From JADJRG01 sp964474905 (GTDB lineage: Bacteria; Myxococcota_A; Polyangia; Nannocystales; Nannocystaceae), in the NCBI GenBank assembly GCA_964474905.1, contig CAYYUP010000003.1, positions 128,036 to 192,035 on the forward strand: 64,000 nucleotides of DNA, given 5' to 3'. The translations under genes were made by a program, and so were the position numbers. The first letter of the stretch is position 1. Every line of letters starts with the position of its first letter. Below, piece by piece: positions 44,465 to 53,669 of the stretch. The notes below the pieces were generated by a model, which was given only the letters and a program-made list of their open reading frames with translations, made no database searches and was not told the origin of the DNA.

Positions 44465-45445
44465 TCAGGGAAGCGCGCCGTCTTCGATCCAACGAGCGAT
44501 CATCACCAGGTCGCGGTATTCCAGGGGCTCCTCGGGGGGCATCACCGCGCCGCGGACCCCGTGCAGGGGGGCGCCATCGCGGTCGCGGAGGAGCTTGTGT
44601 ATGAGAAAACTCTCAGTCGGCCGTGCAGGCGTGACCCGAGGGTAGCCGGTGGAAGCGATGGTTTGGTCGAGAACGAGGCTTTCAAAGGCCATGGATGGCG
44701 ATGAGAGGTCGAGACGCTGGTGCGCGAGAGCGTCGGGGTCGCTGTGGCAGGAGCAGAGCTCGCGGTCCACATCAAAGGGCCCACCGGCCCCAAAGAGCGC
44801 GCTGAGGGTGATCGCCGGCGGGGCGGGATCTTCTTCGCCGTTGTCTTCTTTTTCTTCTTTTTCTTCTTTTTCTTCTTTTTCTTCGTCTTCGAGCCGTGTG
44901 CTGAATTCGACAAATGTCGCCCAACGGCCGTCATCGAGCTGTTCCCACGGGCCTGCGAGCAGATCGACCGTTTCGCCCCCCCAGCCCGTCATCAACGGGC
45001 GCAGACGTACGCGGTAAACGGAGCCCGGGCGCAGCTCGCTGCGCGGTTGCATCGACAGCACCGAACCGGGGCACCAGGGGGTCTCTGAGAGGGGTCCCTG
45101 GCCACCAGGAGGTCGCCAGGGGAAGAGCTGGAGGGTCACCTCAGTGTCGAAAATGCTGAGTCCTGAGACCAGAAGCGCATCGAAAGTACCGAGCGATAGC
45201 GGGTCGATCCGGGTGTTGAAGCAAACATCGATCTGGGTCGCCAGGTCGATAGAGACCGCGCCATTTGCGGGGTAGGTCTCAAGTAGCTGCAGCGCAGGGT
45301 CCTCGCCTGCGAAGCGTTCGTCTGGGTCTGGCCAGGCGCATGCCGAGATCTGCGAGGCTGTGAGTGAGGCTGTGATCGAGACCCGCACAAGGCTGTGGGC
45401 GCGGGCCCTCCGGGGCACTTGGGGCGGAGAGAGCCAGCAAATCAT
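44465..45445 (-). CDS. Lipoprotein with Ig-like domain and degenerate cytochrome c-like domain
   Basis: A 326-aa protein with lipobox ISAC (near 36). The first half has the Big_5-like pattern of a secreted Ig domain (PANGAVSIDLATQIDVCFNTRIDP). The second half follows cytochrome c-like lipoproteins: LCSCHSDPDA, then ESFLIHKLL, MPPEEPLEYRDLVMIARWIEDGA. The expected CxxCH is CSCH with one residue missing, so covalent haem attachment is doubtful, although the distal Met segment (MPPEEP) is kept. A Glu-Glu-Lys microsatellite (44845-44884 on the plus strand) links the halves. It could be an adhesin- or sensor-like remnant of a surface cytochrome. Confidence 0.65.
   Translation of the reverse strand: MICWLSPPQVPRRARAHSLVRVSITASLTASQISACAWPDPDERFAGEDPALQLLETYPANGAVSIDLATQIDVCFNTRIDPLSLGTFDALLVSGLSIFDTEVTLQLFPWRPPGGQGPLSETPWCPGSVLSMQPRSELRPGSVYRVRLRPLMTGWGGETVDLLAGPWEQLDDGRWATFVEFSTRLEDEEKEEKEEKEEKEDNGEEDPAPPAITLSALFGAGGPFDVDRELCSCHSDPDALAHQRLDLSSPSMAFESLVLDQTIASTGYPRVTPARPTESFLIHKLLRDRDGAPLHGVRGAVMPPEEPLEYRDLVMIARWIEDGALP
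44845..44884. repeat. Four-unit 9-bp homopyrimidine microsatellite in coding sequence
   Basis: CTTCTTTTT occurs four times plus CTTC. On the coding strand it is a pure-purine GAAGAAAAA-type repeat encoding Glu-Glu-Lys. The nine-base unit keeps frame. Confidence 0.92.
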
Positions 45446-45556
45446 CGCCTAGAGCCTATCAGGGTCCCTCGATCGAGGGGCGCGCACGTCGAAGAGACCC
45501 CTCTTCGGCACGCGAAATTGGCCGCCGGTAGAGGGCTCTCTGAGGTGGCCGTCTTA

Positions 45557-45586
45557 TTGACCCCTTGCGTAGGGCCCTGCTATCGT
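45557..45586 (+). promoter_or_regulatory. Candidate promoter of the envelope operon
   Basis: TTGACC (45557-45562), an 18-base spacer and TATCGT (45581-45586) give five and four matches to the sigma-70 consensus. A start near 45593 would leave a leader of about 60 bases before GTG 45654, which has GGGAG as ribosome site. Confidence 0.45.
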
Positions 45587-45653
45587 CCGGCCGATTTCGG
45601 CTGTGTTGCTTGGGGCCTCATGCCTCCGGTGACCTCGAACCTGGGAGCCTTTC

Positions 45654-46133
45654 GTGTCTCGACGCACACGTCCTCGATTTGTGCACATCACAGTTCTCGC
45701 CGGCTTGCTCGTCGCGGGATGTGGGCCCTTCGGTTACCTCAAGAAGGTAGCCCGTGAATCCAGTAATGCCGTCGCTGACGCGGAGGCTGCCGGGGCCGAA
45801 GAAAACGCCCCGTACGAGTACTGGGGCGCGGTCACCTATCTCGAGCAAGCCAAGATTTTGATGGGCTACAGCGAGTACGAGCGCTCCTTTGACTACGGCG
45901 AGCGGGCCAAGCAGCTCGCCGAAGAAGCGAAGGACAAGGCAGAGAAGCGTCGCCGCGGCGAGATGGTCGAGACCGTCTCGGACGCAGGTGACGGCGCAGC
46001 AGGTGAGGCAGATGCCGGAGCAGATGCCGATGCAGATGCCGATGCAGATGCCGGAGCAGACGCCGATGCAGATCTCGGCGGAGGCGAGGCCAGCGGCAGC
46101 GCCGAGGCCGGTGTCTCGCTCGGAGGTGAGTGA
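45654..46133 (+). CDS. DUF4398-like lipoprotein, first gene of an envelope operon
   Basis: GTG 45654 with GGGAG upstream. The 159-aa product has lipobox VAGC (Cys23), then two helices (AVADAEAAGAEENAPYEYWGAVTYLEQAKILMGY and SFDYGERAKQLAEEAKDKAEKRRRGE) that match the DUF4398 pattern of Tol/Pal-neighbour lipoproteins. An Ala/Asp repeat tail (AGADADADADADAGADA) follows, encoded by a GATGCAGATGCC-type repeat. The TGA overlaps the next ATG (TGATG). It likely sits in the outer membrane facing the periplasm and helps the OmpA protein behind it. Confidence 0.82.
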   Translation: MSRRTRPRFVHITVLAGLLVAGCGPFGYLKKVARESSNAVADAEAAGAEENAPYEYWGAVTYLEQAKILMGYSEYERSFDYGERAKQLAEEAKDKAEKRRRGEMVETVSDAGDGAAGEADAGADADADADADAGADADADLGGGEASGSAEAGVSLGGE

Positions 46134-47380
46134 TGAAGGGCCGCACAAGCAAAGCTCTCTCGATCGTCACGGTGGTTGCGACCACTGGCCTGCTCACCTC
46201 GTGCCTCGGTCAGACCCTTCTGGGCAAGGTCGCCGGCACCCAGACCGTGCTTCAAGGGGCCATCGAGGATGGCTCTAAGACCATCGGCTGTGCCCCCAAG
46301 GAGACCGCGATCGCCGAAGCAAACGTCAAGTTTGCCCAGGACGCGCTGGCGATGGGTGAGTACTACCGCGGTAAGGATCACGCCGAAACGGCCGAGATCT
46401 ACACCGCACTCGCCCGCAAAAAAACAGATCCGATCCGCTGCAAGGACGCCAAGCCACAGGAGCTGGAGGTCCGCGAGGGCGACCGCGACGGCGATGGTTA
46501 CGCCGACGACGTCGACTCATGCCCGGACGATCCAGAGGACTTCGACTCCTTCGATGATGACGACGGTTGTCCCGACAAGGACAACGACGGTGACGGGATT
46601 CTCGACGCCGCTGAGTTCGTCGACGGTCAGTGGGTCAACAACGACAAAAAGGTCGAGAACGGTCGCGAGATCGACTGTCGTAACGAGCCCGAGGACATGG
46701 ATCAGTTCGAGGACGAGGACGGATGTCCCGAGCCCGACAACGATCGCGACACGATCCTCGACGGCGTCGACACCTGTCCCAACGACCCCGAGGACTTCGA
46801 CCAGTTCGAGGACGTCGACGGTTGCCCGGACAAGGACAACGACAAGGACGGGGTGCTCGACGCCGCCGAACTCACCCGCAACGCGGACGGCACCTACGAG
46901 TGGAAGAACCTCGACGGTATGCAAGAGAACGGCGTCTGGAAGGACTGCCGCGATCTGCCCGAGGACATGGACGGCGATAAGGATGAGGACGGATGTCCAG
47001 ACGTTCTTCTCATCGACGACTGCCAGATCAAGCTCAGCGACAAGGTCTTCTTCAAGTTCAATAAGTGGGACGTCGATCCGAAGTCCTACGTTGTACTCGA
47101 CGAGGTCTACGACACGTTGATGGCGGCGCCCAGCATCAAGGTCTGGGTCGACGGGCACACCGACTCCAAGGGTTCGAACAGGTACAACAAAAAGCTCTCG
47201 CAGAAGCGAGTCGAGAGCGTCGCCAAATACCTCCGCGACAAGGGCATCCCTGACACTCGTCTCGATCCCCGCGGCTTCGGCGAAGAGCAGCCGATCGCGA
47301 ACAACAAGACCGCCGACGGTCGTGCCGAGAATCGCCGCGTCGAGTTCAACCTCAAGGACTGCAAGAAGCGGGTCGAATAG
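46133..47380 (+). CDS. OmpA-family protein with thrombospondin type 3 repeats
   Basis: ATG 46133 has GGAGG six bases upstream and overlaps the previous stop. The 415-aa product has an export signal with lipobox-like TSC (MKGRTSKALSIVTVVATTGLLTSCLG) and a helical DUF4398-like unit. Then come acidic calcium-binding TSP3 repeats (DRDGDGYADDVDSCPDDPEDFD and similar, about 115-275). The C-terminal OmpA domain has FFKFNKWDVDPKS, VDGHTDSKG and NRRVEFNL, the Asp and Arg that bind peptidoglycan. It probably anchors the outer membrane to the cell wall with a stiff calcium-dependent spacer. The next gene starts 43 bases on. Confidence 0.92.
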   Translation: MKGRTSKALSIVTVVATTGLLTSCLGQTLLGKVAGTQTVLQGAIEDGSKTIGCAPKETAIAEANVKFAQDALAMGEYYRGKDHAETAEIYTALARKKTDPIRCKDAKPQELEVREGDRDGDGYADDVDSCPDDPEDFDSFDDDDGCPDKDNDGDGILDAAEFVDGQWVNNDKKVENGREIDCRNEPEDMDQFEDEDGCPEPDNDRDTILDGVDTCPNDPEDFDQFEDVDGCPDKDNDKDGVLDAAELTRNADGTYEWKNLDGMQENGVWKDCRDLPEDMDGDKDEDGCPDVLLIDDCQIKLSDKVFFKFNKWDVDPKSYVVLDEVYDTLMAAPSIKVWVDGHTDSKGSNRYNKKLSQKRVESVAKYLRDKGIPDTRLDPRGFGEEQPIANNKTADGRAENRRVEFNLKDCKKRVE

Positions 47381-47423
47381 GCCCCGCTGGGCGCGTCTGG
47401 GGACGGGGGCAGGGAGCAAGGGC

Positions 47424-49319
47424 ATGGACACCAGGTCATCAAGGGGGTCATCGAGGGCTCGCAACACGGGCCGCGCCTCCTCCCGGATCTCGGGTCTCGC
47501 GGGGCTCCTTGTCGGGGTGGCCCTCATGGTCGCTCCGATCGCCTCTGGCATCGCTCACGCGGGTTCACGCGACGACCTTAAGACCGCCTACAACAAGGCG
47601 CTCGGTCAGTACAACGAACTCGAACTCGACGCTGCCCAGGCGGAGCTCGACGGGGCGATCAAGGCTGGCAAGGAGGCGAGATCTGAGGATCCTGCACTTG
47701 CACCTTTACTGGTCCTTCGAGCAGGAATTATCTACTCGAATACCGGCGACGCGGACCAGACAAAGGCTGCGCTCAGCGAGGCCCTCGCCGTCGATTACTT
47801 CGCACAGATCCCGATCGAGCTGCGCAGCGAATCATTTCAGGCGCTGCTCGACGAGGCTCGTAGCGCGGCAGGGTCGGCCCCCGAGGAGTCGATGCTGCAC
47901 GAGCCGCCAGCCGGTGTGTGCGGCGAGGACGTAGAGTTCGAGGTTGTCGTCTCAAAGCTCCTCGATGGCGGACAGGTCGCCTTTTATTGGCGATCGGGCA
48001 GCGAGGGTGAATTCCAGCCGGTGAGCATGGATACCTTCGGCAACGTTGCGACCGTGACGGTGCCGGCGACGGAGCACGGCGATCGCCCGATCGAGTACTT
48101 CGTCTACGTGTTCGACGGCGATGAAAAGCAGCTCGCCAACAAGGGCGACCAGGACAACCCGTTGGCCCTCGCGCCGGGCTGCGCCGAGCCCGAGCCCGAG
48201 CCCGAGCCTGAGCCCGAGCCCGAGCCCGAGCCCAAGCGCGACCGTTTCTTTTTCAACCTGGGGTTTGGCACCGGTACCGGCATCGCCAGCGGTACGGCGG
48301 ACCTCAGCTATCGCCAGTACTCGCCGCGGTACAGTGACCAGTCGACCAAAGCACAGTTCGTCTACGGCAACCGTGAGTACGCCTGTTCGGTGGCTCGTTG
48401 GGCCTACCCGCAGGACGAGCTGCCCGGTGATCCGCTGAGCTTTCAAGATCGGCTTATCGAGATTCAGGGATTCGAGGGGGGACTGCCGGCGGGCACCTCT
48501 TTCTTTGGTCCGGGCATGACTCCACAGTCGATCGCCGCTTCGTACAATGCCGATTACTGTAGCGAGCATCACCCGGTACAAACCGGGCTGGCGTGGGCGC
48601 CCTTTCACATCGCCCCAGAGTTCGGCTTTGCGGTCACTGAGAAGCTCGTGATCTCTGTGTTCTCCCGCCTGCAAGTGGTCTCAGGATCCAAGGTGATACG
48701 CGACGCTCCGCTCGGAGCACCAAGCGGCAGTGCGGAGTCCTTCGTCAAGACCGTCTACGACGTAAATCAGCAAAACCCCGAGGGTGTTCGGGTGAAGCCC
48801 GCCTTTGCCTGGAGCGTCGGCGTTAAGGCCAAGTACCTGCTCGGCGATCCGGCAAAAAAGTTCAGGCTCTTTGTTGGTGGCTTCGGTGGCTACGGGACAG
48901 CGCGTCTGCGCGTCAACATGAACTTCGCGAACGATCGCAACGGCAACAGCATTCCGGACGATCGGGAGTACGGCTTTGATCTGGCCAACGATCAGACCGA
49001 CTTCGATGAGATGACCAACCCGTGCACGCCTGTGTGGCCCTACAACGGTAGCTGCACGCCAGGCGACAACACCGATCCCACGAACAACATCGGCGATCGC
49101 GATCGTTTGCAGGCCCAATTTAAGGCTCAGAGTGCCAACAAGGATCCGCGCTTCGATACGGTCGGCATCGGCTACATCATGCTCGGCGCGAGCTTTGGGT
49201 TTCACTACCAGGTGGCCAAGCACTTCGCACTCTTCAGCGAGCTCCAGGTCGGCGGTTGGTTTCCAAAGAGATCGAGCCTGCTCATCGACCTGAACGTCGG
49301 TCCTGCGATCACCTTTTAG
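47424..49319 (+). CDS. Outer membrane barrel protein with Glu-Pro linker
   Basis: ATG 47424 with GGGAG nine bases upstream. The 631-aa product starts with an extended export signal (about 1-46), a helical TPR-like region (about 48-150), an Ig-like part with GVCGEDVEFEVVV, then a Pro-Glu repeat (EPEPEPEPEPEPEPEP, near 253-270) and a beta-rich domain of about 350 residues ending in a terminal Phe. The (EP)n segment resembles the rigid periplasmic linker of TonB. The protein may hold an outer membrane barrel at a fixed distance from the N-terminal domain. It closes the three-gene operon with DUF4398 and OmpA proteins. No known family covers the barrel. Confidence 0.75.
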   Translation: MDTRSSRGSSRARNTGRASSRISGLAGLLVGVALMVAPIASGIAHAGSRDDLKTAYNKALGQYNELELDAAQAELDGAIKAGKEARSEDPALAPLLVLRAGIIYSNTGDADQTKAALSEALAVDYFAQIPIELRSESFQALLDEARSAAGSAPEESMLHEPPAGVCGEDVEFEVVVSKLLDGGQVAFYWRSGSEGEFQPVSMDTFGNVATVTVPATEHGDRPIEYFVYVFDGDEKQLANKGDQDNPLALAPGCAEPEPEPEPEPEPEPEPKRDRFFFNLGFGTGTGIASGTADLSYRQYSPRYSDQSTKAQFVYGNREYACSVARWAYPQDELPGDPLSFQDRLIEIQGFEGGLPAGTSFFGPGMTPQSIAASYNADYCSEHHPVQTGLAWAPFHIAPEFGFAVTEKLVISVFSRLQVVSGSKVIRDAPLGAPSGSAESFVKTVYDVNQQNPEGVRVKPAFAWSVGVKAKYLLGDPAKKFRLFVGGFGGYGTARLRVNMNFANDRNGNSIPDDREYGFDLANDQTDFDEMTNPCTPVWPYNGSCTPGDNTDPTNNIGDRDRLQAQFKAQSANKDPRFDTVGIGYIMLGASFGFHYQVAKHFALFSELQVGGWFPKRSSLLIDLNVGPAITF

Positions 49320-49414
49320 TTCCTAGAGCGCCGTTTGTCAGGTCGGCGCTGGACTTTGTGAGCCTTCGCGGTGTGATCGCGGGGGGGGGCGTTCCGAGTG
49401 ATGCCAGCATGAGC

Positions 49415-49420
49415 TATGCT
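49415..49420 (+). promoter_or_regulatory. -10-like TATGCT before the rRNA methyltransferase
   Basis: TATGCT is ten bases before ATG 49431, and no ribosome site precedes that ATG. A short or leaderless transcript is suggested. The -35 is not recognisable. Confidence 0.4.
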
Positions 49421-49430
49421 GCGCGCCGCC

Positions 49431-50780
49431 ATGTCCTCGCCTTCAGGATCCGCTCGTCATCCGCGTAAACCGCCCGCTGAGGTCAGCTCAGGTGATCGCA
49501 GGAGCGCACGTAGGCGCCCCGAGGTTCGGCAGAGCGGTCCGCCACCACAGAAGCGGCGTCGGGCGAAGGCGCGTGAGCACGGCGGCCCGGCGATCCGTGG
49601 CCCCAACGTTAAGGTCTCGAACCAGGTCGCACGGATCCTGCGGGGCGGTCACCCGTGGGTCTTTCGCTCGGCGATCCGGCGGGAGATGGAGCTCGAAGAG
49701 GGCGCGGTGATCACCGTGATCGATGACGACGGCTATACCGTCGGTCAGGGCTTGGTCGAGTCGGATGGTGCGATCGCTGTCCGAATGCTCTCGGTGATCG
49801 CCGGTTTCACCTGGGATGCGGCCGAGATGCGTACGCGTATCCGGGCCGCGCAGGCCCGCCGCGAGGGGCTTCGGCTGCCATCGACGCGGCGTCTTATCCA
49901 CGGCGAGGCCGACGGCTTTCCGGGAATCGCCGTCGACCTGCTCGGTGATTTTCTCCTGATCTACAAGTACGCCCGGGTTGCCGAGACCTATCTCGACACT
50001 CTGGTGCCGCTTCTGGAGGAGCTACTGATGCCCGAAGGTGGCGGCATCTATCTTCAGGATCGGGTCCGCCCGGTGACCCCTGATGAGCGTCGTCCGCCGG
50101 CATTTCATCTCGCTGGCAAGGCGGCTCCGCCCGAGATCGAGGTCGATGAGGACGGCCTGCGCTTCCTCGTCGACGTCACTGCACCGGTCTCGCCGGGGCT
50201 CTTCTTCGACCTTCGCGAGGGGCGTCGCATGATCGAGCCGTGGTGCGAGGGTCGCTCGGTGCTCAACCTGTTCTCGTTTACCGGTGCCTTCGCTCTGCGG
50301 GCGCTTCGCGGTGGAGCGCGGGCGGTCACCAACGTCGATGCCGCGGCCAGGTCACACGCGCGCTGTCGCAAGAACTTGGTCGCCTCTGGCTACGAACCGG
50401 AGGCCTGCGAAGCGGTCACTGGCGATGTGTTTAAGCATCTCGAGCGTTTTCGTCAGCGTGATCGTGTTTTTGATCTGGTGATCGTCGATCCGCCGCCCTT
50501 CTCCAACGTCAAGGGCTCGGTATTCTCGGCGTTGCGGGACTACGGCGATCTGCTCCAAGCGATCGCTCCAGTGGTCGCTCCGGGGGGATTTGTGCTCGCG
50601 GTGTGCAACGCCGTGCGCCTCAGCGAGGAGGAATTCCTGCTGGCACTCGGCGAGGGTGCTGCATCGGCCGGTCGCGCTGCCTGCCTGCTCGGCGAGTGCG
50701 GACTGCCCTCGGATTTTCCCGTGCTGCCGGCCTTTATCGAGGGCCGCTATCTCAAGGTAAAGCTGCTGCAGCTTTCCTGA
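49431..50780 (+). CDS. Class I SAM-dependent 23S rRNA methyltransferase (RlmI-like)
   Basis: A 449-aa enzyme with a basic N-terminal tail rich in Arg and Pro (about 1-60), a PUA-like RNA-binding domain (NQVARILRGGHPWVFRSAI, about 62-140), a linker domain, and a Rossmann methyltransferase with VLNLFSFTGAFALRALRGG (SAM loop) and IVDPPPFS (catalytic DPP loop). This order matches the RlmI/RlmK-type m5C1962 methyltransferases. ATG 49431 is chosen; ATG 49416 lies inside the -10-like sequence. The N-terminal extension is longer than usual and may bind RNA. It lies upstream of alaS on the same strand with a 147-bp space. Confidence 0.9.
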   Translation: MSSPSGSARHPRKPPAEVSSGDRRSARRRPEVRQSGPPPQKRRRAKAREHGGPAIRGPNVKVSNQVARILRGGHPWVFRSAIRREMELEEGAVITVIDDDGYTVGQGLVESDGAIAVRMLSVIAGFTWDAAEMRTRIRAAQARREGLRLPSTRRLIHGEADGFPGIAVDLLGDFLLIYKYARVAETYLDTLVPLLEELLMPEGGGIYLQDRVRPVTPDERRPPAFHLAGKAAPPEIEVDEDGLRFLVDVTAPVSPGLFFDLREGRRMIEPWCEGRSVLNLFSFTGAFALRALRGGARAVTNVDAAARSHARCRKNLVASGYEPEACEAVTGDVFKHLERFRQRDRVFDLVIVDPPPFSNVKGSVFSALRDYGDLLQAIAPVVAPGGFVLAVCNAVRLSEEEFLLALGEGAASAGRAACLLGECGLPSDFPVLPAFIEGRYLKVKLLQLS

Positions 50781-50912
50781 GCGGAGCCTGCCAGCAGTCA
50801 CCAAGGGGGCGTTGCGGGCGGTCCGCAGAGGGCGCGTTGTGGGTAGGTCGCGGGCTGTGGGCGGGCTTTTGAGGTCCGCGAATTCAGCGATTCTCGAACA
50901 CCACAATTCGAC

Positions 50913-50918
50913 TATGCT
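50913..50918 (+). promoter_or_regulatory. -10-like TATGCT before alaS
   Basis: TATGCT is nine bases before ATG 50928 and the alaS start has no Shine-Dalgarno. The start site would fall within a few bases of the ATG, giving a leaderless or near-leaderless mRNA. Confidence 0.45.
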
Positions 50919-50927
50919 CGCGGCGTT

Positions 50928-53612
50928 ATGCCGCTAAGCGCCCACGGGATCCGCCGCCGCTTCCTCGATTTCTTCGCAAAGCGCGAGCACACGATCGTGC
51001 CCTCGTCGCCGCTGGTCCCGGCGAACGATCCGACGCTCCTTTTTACGAACGCGGGCATGGTCCAATTTAAGGACGTCTTTGCTGGACGGGACCCGCGCCC
51101 CTATCAACGGGCGACCAGCGTGCAGCGTTGCCTACGCGCGGGTGGCAAGCACAACGATCTCGACAACGTCGGCTTTACTCCGAGGCATCACACTTTTTTT
51201 GAGATGCTCGGCAACTTTTCGTTTGGCGATTACTTCAAGGCCGATGCGATCCGCTGGGCCTGGGAGTTTTTGACAGAGGAGATGCAGATACCGGCCGATC
51301 GCCTGGTTGTCTCGGTGTTTAACGGTGACGGGGAGAACGCGCCCTTCGACCAGGAGGCCTACGATCTCTGGGCGGAGATCCTGCCGCGGGATCGCATCTA
51401 CACCCTGAACGCCAAGGAGAATTTCTGGCAGATGGGGGACACCGGCCCCTGCGGTCCCTGCTCTGAGATCCACATCTTTCACGGCGACAGGGCTCCGGGG
51501 GATGCTCGCCGCGAGGGTCGATACGGGCCCGCCTACGAGGAGTCCCGCTACACCGAGCTGTGGAACCTGGTCTTCATGCAGTTTGAGAAGCGGACGGACG
51601 GCTCGATGGTCGTCTTGCCCTCGCCGAGCGTCGACACTGGCGCGGGTCTCGAGCGCCTGGCGGCGGTCGTCGAGGGGGTGCACACCAACTACGCGACCAG
51701 CCTGCTCGCGCCCCTGGTTGCGACTGCGAAGTCTCTTGCGGGTGTTGATCCGTCGATCAATCTCAGCCGCGGCGAAGTCCCCTTTCAGGTGATCGCGGAC
51801 CACGCTCGGGCGACGACCTTCTTGATCGCCGACGGCGTTTTTCCTGATCGTGCGGGTCGCTCCTATGTGCTCCGTCGGATCATGCGTCGGGCGATCCGCT
51901 ACGGCACCTCCGCGGGGCTCGACCGCGCTTTTTTTCATCGAGTCTGTGCCAAGGTGATCGAGGACTTCGGCGACGACTACCCGGAGATCCGCGAGCGCGC
52001 GGCGACGATCGACGAAGTTGTGCGCACCGAGGAGGAGGCCTTTCGGCGGACGCTCGGTCGCGGCATTCGTCGTCTGGAGGGGGCGCTCGGCGATCTTCGC
52101 GAGGGCATCAAGGTCTTCCCGCCGGCAGTTGCGGCGGACCTTTACGATACCTACGGCTTTCCGATCGATCTGACCGGAGTCATATGTCGCGAGAAGGGGT
52201 TGAGTTTGGATGAGACTGCCGTCGACGCCGAAGTCCGTCGCCGGCAGCTCTCCGGAGGCAGCGCAGGGCTTGGTTCAGGCAAGGGCATCGCTGACGTCTA
52301 TTTTTCGTTGCAGGGTGCGCATGCTGCTGCGTCGACGTTCATCGGCTACGACTCTGAGGTGGCGGAAGAATGCCGAGTGCTGGCGATCTTGGTCGACGGT
52401 GCAGAGGTGGACGAGGTGGCGGCGGGCGAGGGCGAGCGGGTCGAGTTTATCGTCGACCGGACTCCGTTCTACGCCGAGAGCGGCGGTCAGGTCGGAGATG
52501 CCGGGCGTCTGATGGCCGTGGGTATCGAGGTCGAGATCATCGACACCCAAAAGCCCGCCGGTGGCCTTCACGTTCATCACTGCGTGGTTCGCCAGGGAGC
52601 ACTGCGGGTTGGCGGTGTCTATCGTCTCGAGGTCGACGGCGAGCGGCGGGCGGCGATCCGTCGCAATCACTCGGCGACCCACCTCCTGCACCGGGCGCTT
52701 AGCGACGTTTTGGGTCCCCACGTTGTGCAAAAGGGTTCGCTTGTCGCCGCCGATCGCTTGCGCTTTGACTTTGCCCACGGCAGAGCGTTGACCGCCGAGC
52801 AGCGCCGCGAGATCGAGCGTCGGGTGAACGCTGCGGTCGTCGACAATCGGCCGACGACGACACGCGAGATGGGCTTAGAGGACGCCAAGTCGGCCGGGGC
52901 ACTCGGGCTCTTCGGCGAAAAATACGGCGAGGTGGTCCGCGTGGTCGCGGTCGGCCCGACGAGCGTCGAGCTCTGCGGGGGCATCCATGTCAGCCGTGCC
53001 GGTGACATCGGTCTCTTCACGATTCTCAGCGAGGGCGGTATTGCTCAGGGGGTGCGTCGTATCGAAGCCGCGACTGGAATGGGCGCAATCGCTCGTGTTC
53101 AACGGGTTCAGGATCTCTTGAGCGAGGCTGTCAGCGAGCTGCACGCAGGTGGGCAGGCTGAGGTCGGGGAGCGAATCCGCCGACTCTTCGCCGATCTCAA
53201 AGCCCGCGATCGCACGATCGCCGAGCTCCAGCGAAAGCTGACGACCGGCGCTGCCACGGAGGACACGATCGTCGAGGTCGAGGGCATCAAACTGCTCGCG
53301 AAGGCGGTTGAGGTCGCCGATCCGAAGGCGCTTCGGCAGGCTGCGGATGCGCTCCGGGATCGTTTGGGCAGCGGTGTGGTTGTGCTGGGGGCCGCCGGAG
53401 AGACCAAGGCGATACTTCTCGTTGCGGTCACCAAAGACCTCGCCGGCAAGCGGGTGCACGCGGGAAAGCTCGTCGGCGCGCTTGCCCATCATCTCGATGG
53501 TCGAGGAGGGGGTCGCCCCGATCTCGCCCAGGCCGGCGGTGCCAAGATCGAAGGTCTCGAGGCTGCGCTGCGGGGGGCCGAGGCGGCGCTCCGCGATCAG
53601 GTTGGGGCCTAG
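50928..53612 (+). CDS. alaS: Alanyl-tRNA synthetase
   Basis: An 894-aa class IIc enzyme, normal length. The N-terminal aminoacylation domain has the characteristic FTNAGMVQFKDVF and RCLRAGGKHNDLDNVG stretches. The editing domain has HSATH near 580 and CGGIH near 683 (the zinc/tRNA-editing site HxxxH and CxxxH). The C-terminal DHHA1-like domain closes the chain. It charges tRNA-Ala and hydrolyses mischarged Ser/Gly. It starts at ATG 50928 without a ribosome site. Confidence 0.98.
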   Translation: MPLSAHGIRRRFLDFFAKREHTIVPSSPLVPANDPTLLFTNAGMVQFKDVFAGRDPRPYQRATSVQRCLRAGGKHNDLDNVGFTPRHHTFFEMLGNFSFGDYFKADAIRWAWEFLTEEMQIPADRLVVSVFNGDGENAPFDQEAYDLWAEILPRDRIYTLNAKENFWQMGDTGPCGPCSEIHIFHGDRAPGDARREGRYGPAYEESRYTELWNLVFMQFEKRTDGSMVVLPSPSVDTGAGLERLAAVVEGVHTNYATSLLAPLVATAKSLAGVDPSINLSRGEVPFQVIADHARATTFLIADGVFPDRAGRSYVLRRIMRRAIRYGTSAGLDRAFFHRVCAKVIEDFGDDYPEIRERAATIDEVVRTEEEAFRRTLGRGIRRLEGALGDLREGIKVFPPAVAADLYDTYGFPIDLTGVICREKGLSLDETAVDAEVRRRQLSGGSAGLGSGKGIADVYFSLQGAHAAASTFIGYDSEVAEECRVLAILVDGAEVDEVAAGEGERVEFIVDRTPFYAESGGQVGDAGRLMAVGIEVEIIDTQKPAGGLHVHHCVVRQGALRVGGVYRLEVDGERRAAIRRNHSATHLLHRALSDVLGPHVVQKGSLVAADRLRFDFAHGRALTAEQRREIERRVNAAVVDNRPTTTREMGLEDAKSAGALGLFGEKYGEVVRVVAVGPTSVELCGGIHVSRAGDIGLFTILSEGGIAQGVRRIEAATGMGAIARVQRVQDLLSEAVSELHAGGQAEVGERIRRLFADLKARDRTIAELQRKLTTGAATEDTIVEVEGIKLLAKAVEVADPKALRQAADALRDRLGSGVVVLGAAGETKAILLVAVTKDLAGKRVHAGKLVGALAHHLDGRGGGRPDLAQAGGAKIEGLEAALRGAEAALRDQVGA

Positions 53613-53655
53613 CGAAGACGGCCCGGAGCAGCCCCGAAGCCCATCAGGACCGTGC

Positions 53656-53661
53656 TAGAGT
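53656..53661 (+). promoter_or_regulatory. Extended -10-like TGC-TAGAGT before the acidic repeat protein
   Basis: TG, one base, then TAGAGT (53656-53661) forms an extended -10 with eight bases to ATG 53670. No ribosome site is present, so this start looks leaderless. Confidence 0.4.
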
Positions 53662-53669
53662 CGCGGTGC

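Noticed and set aside
44465..44840. A functional cytochrome c
   Set aside because: The motif is CSCH, one residue short of CxxCH, so normal covalent haem binding is not supported.
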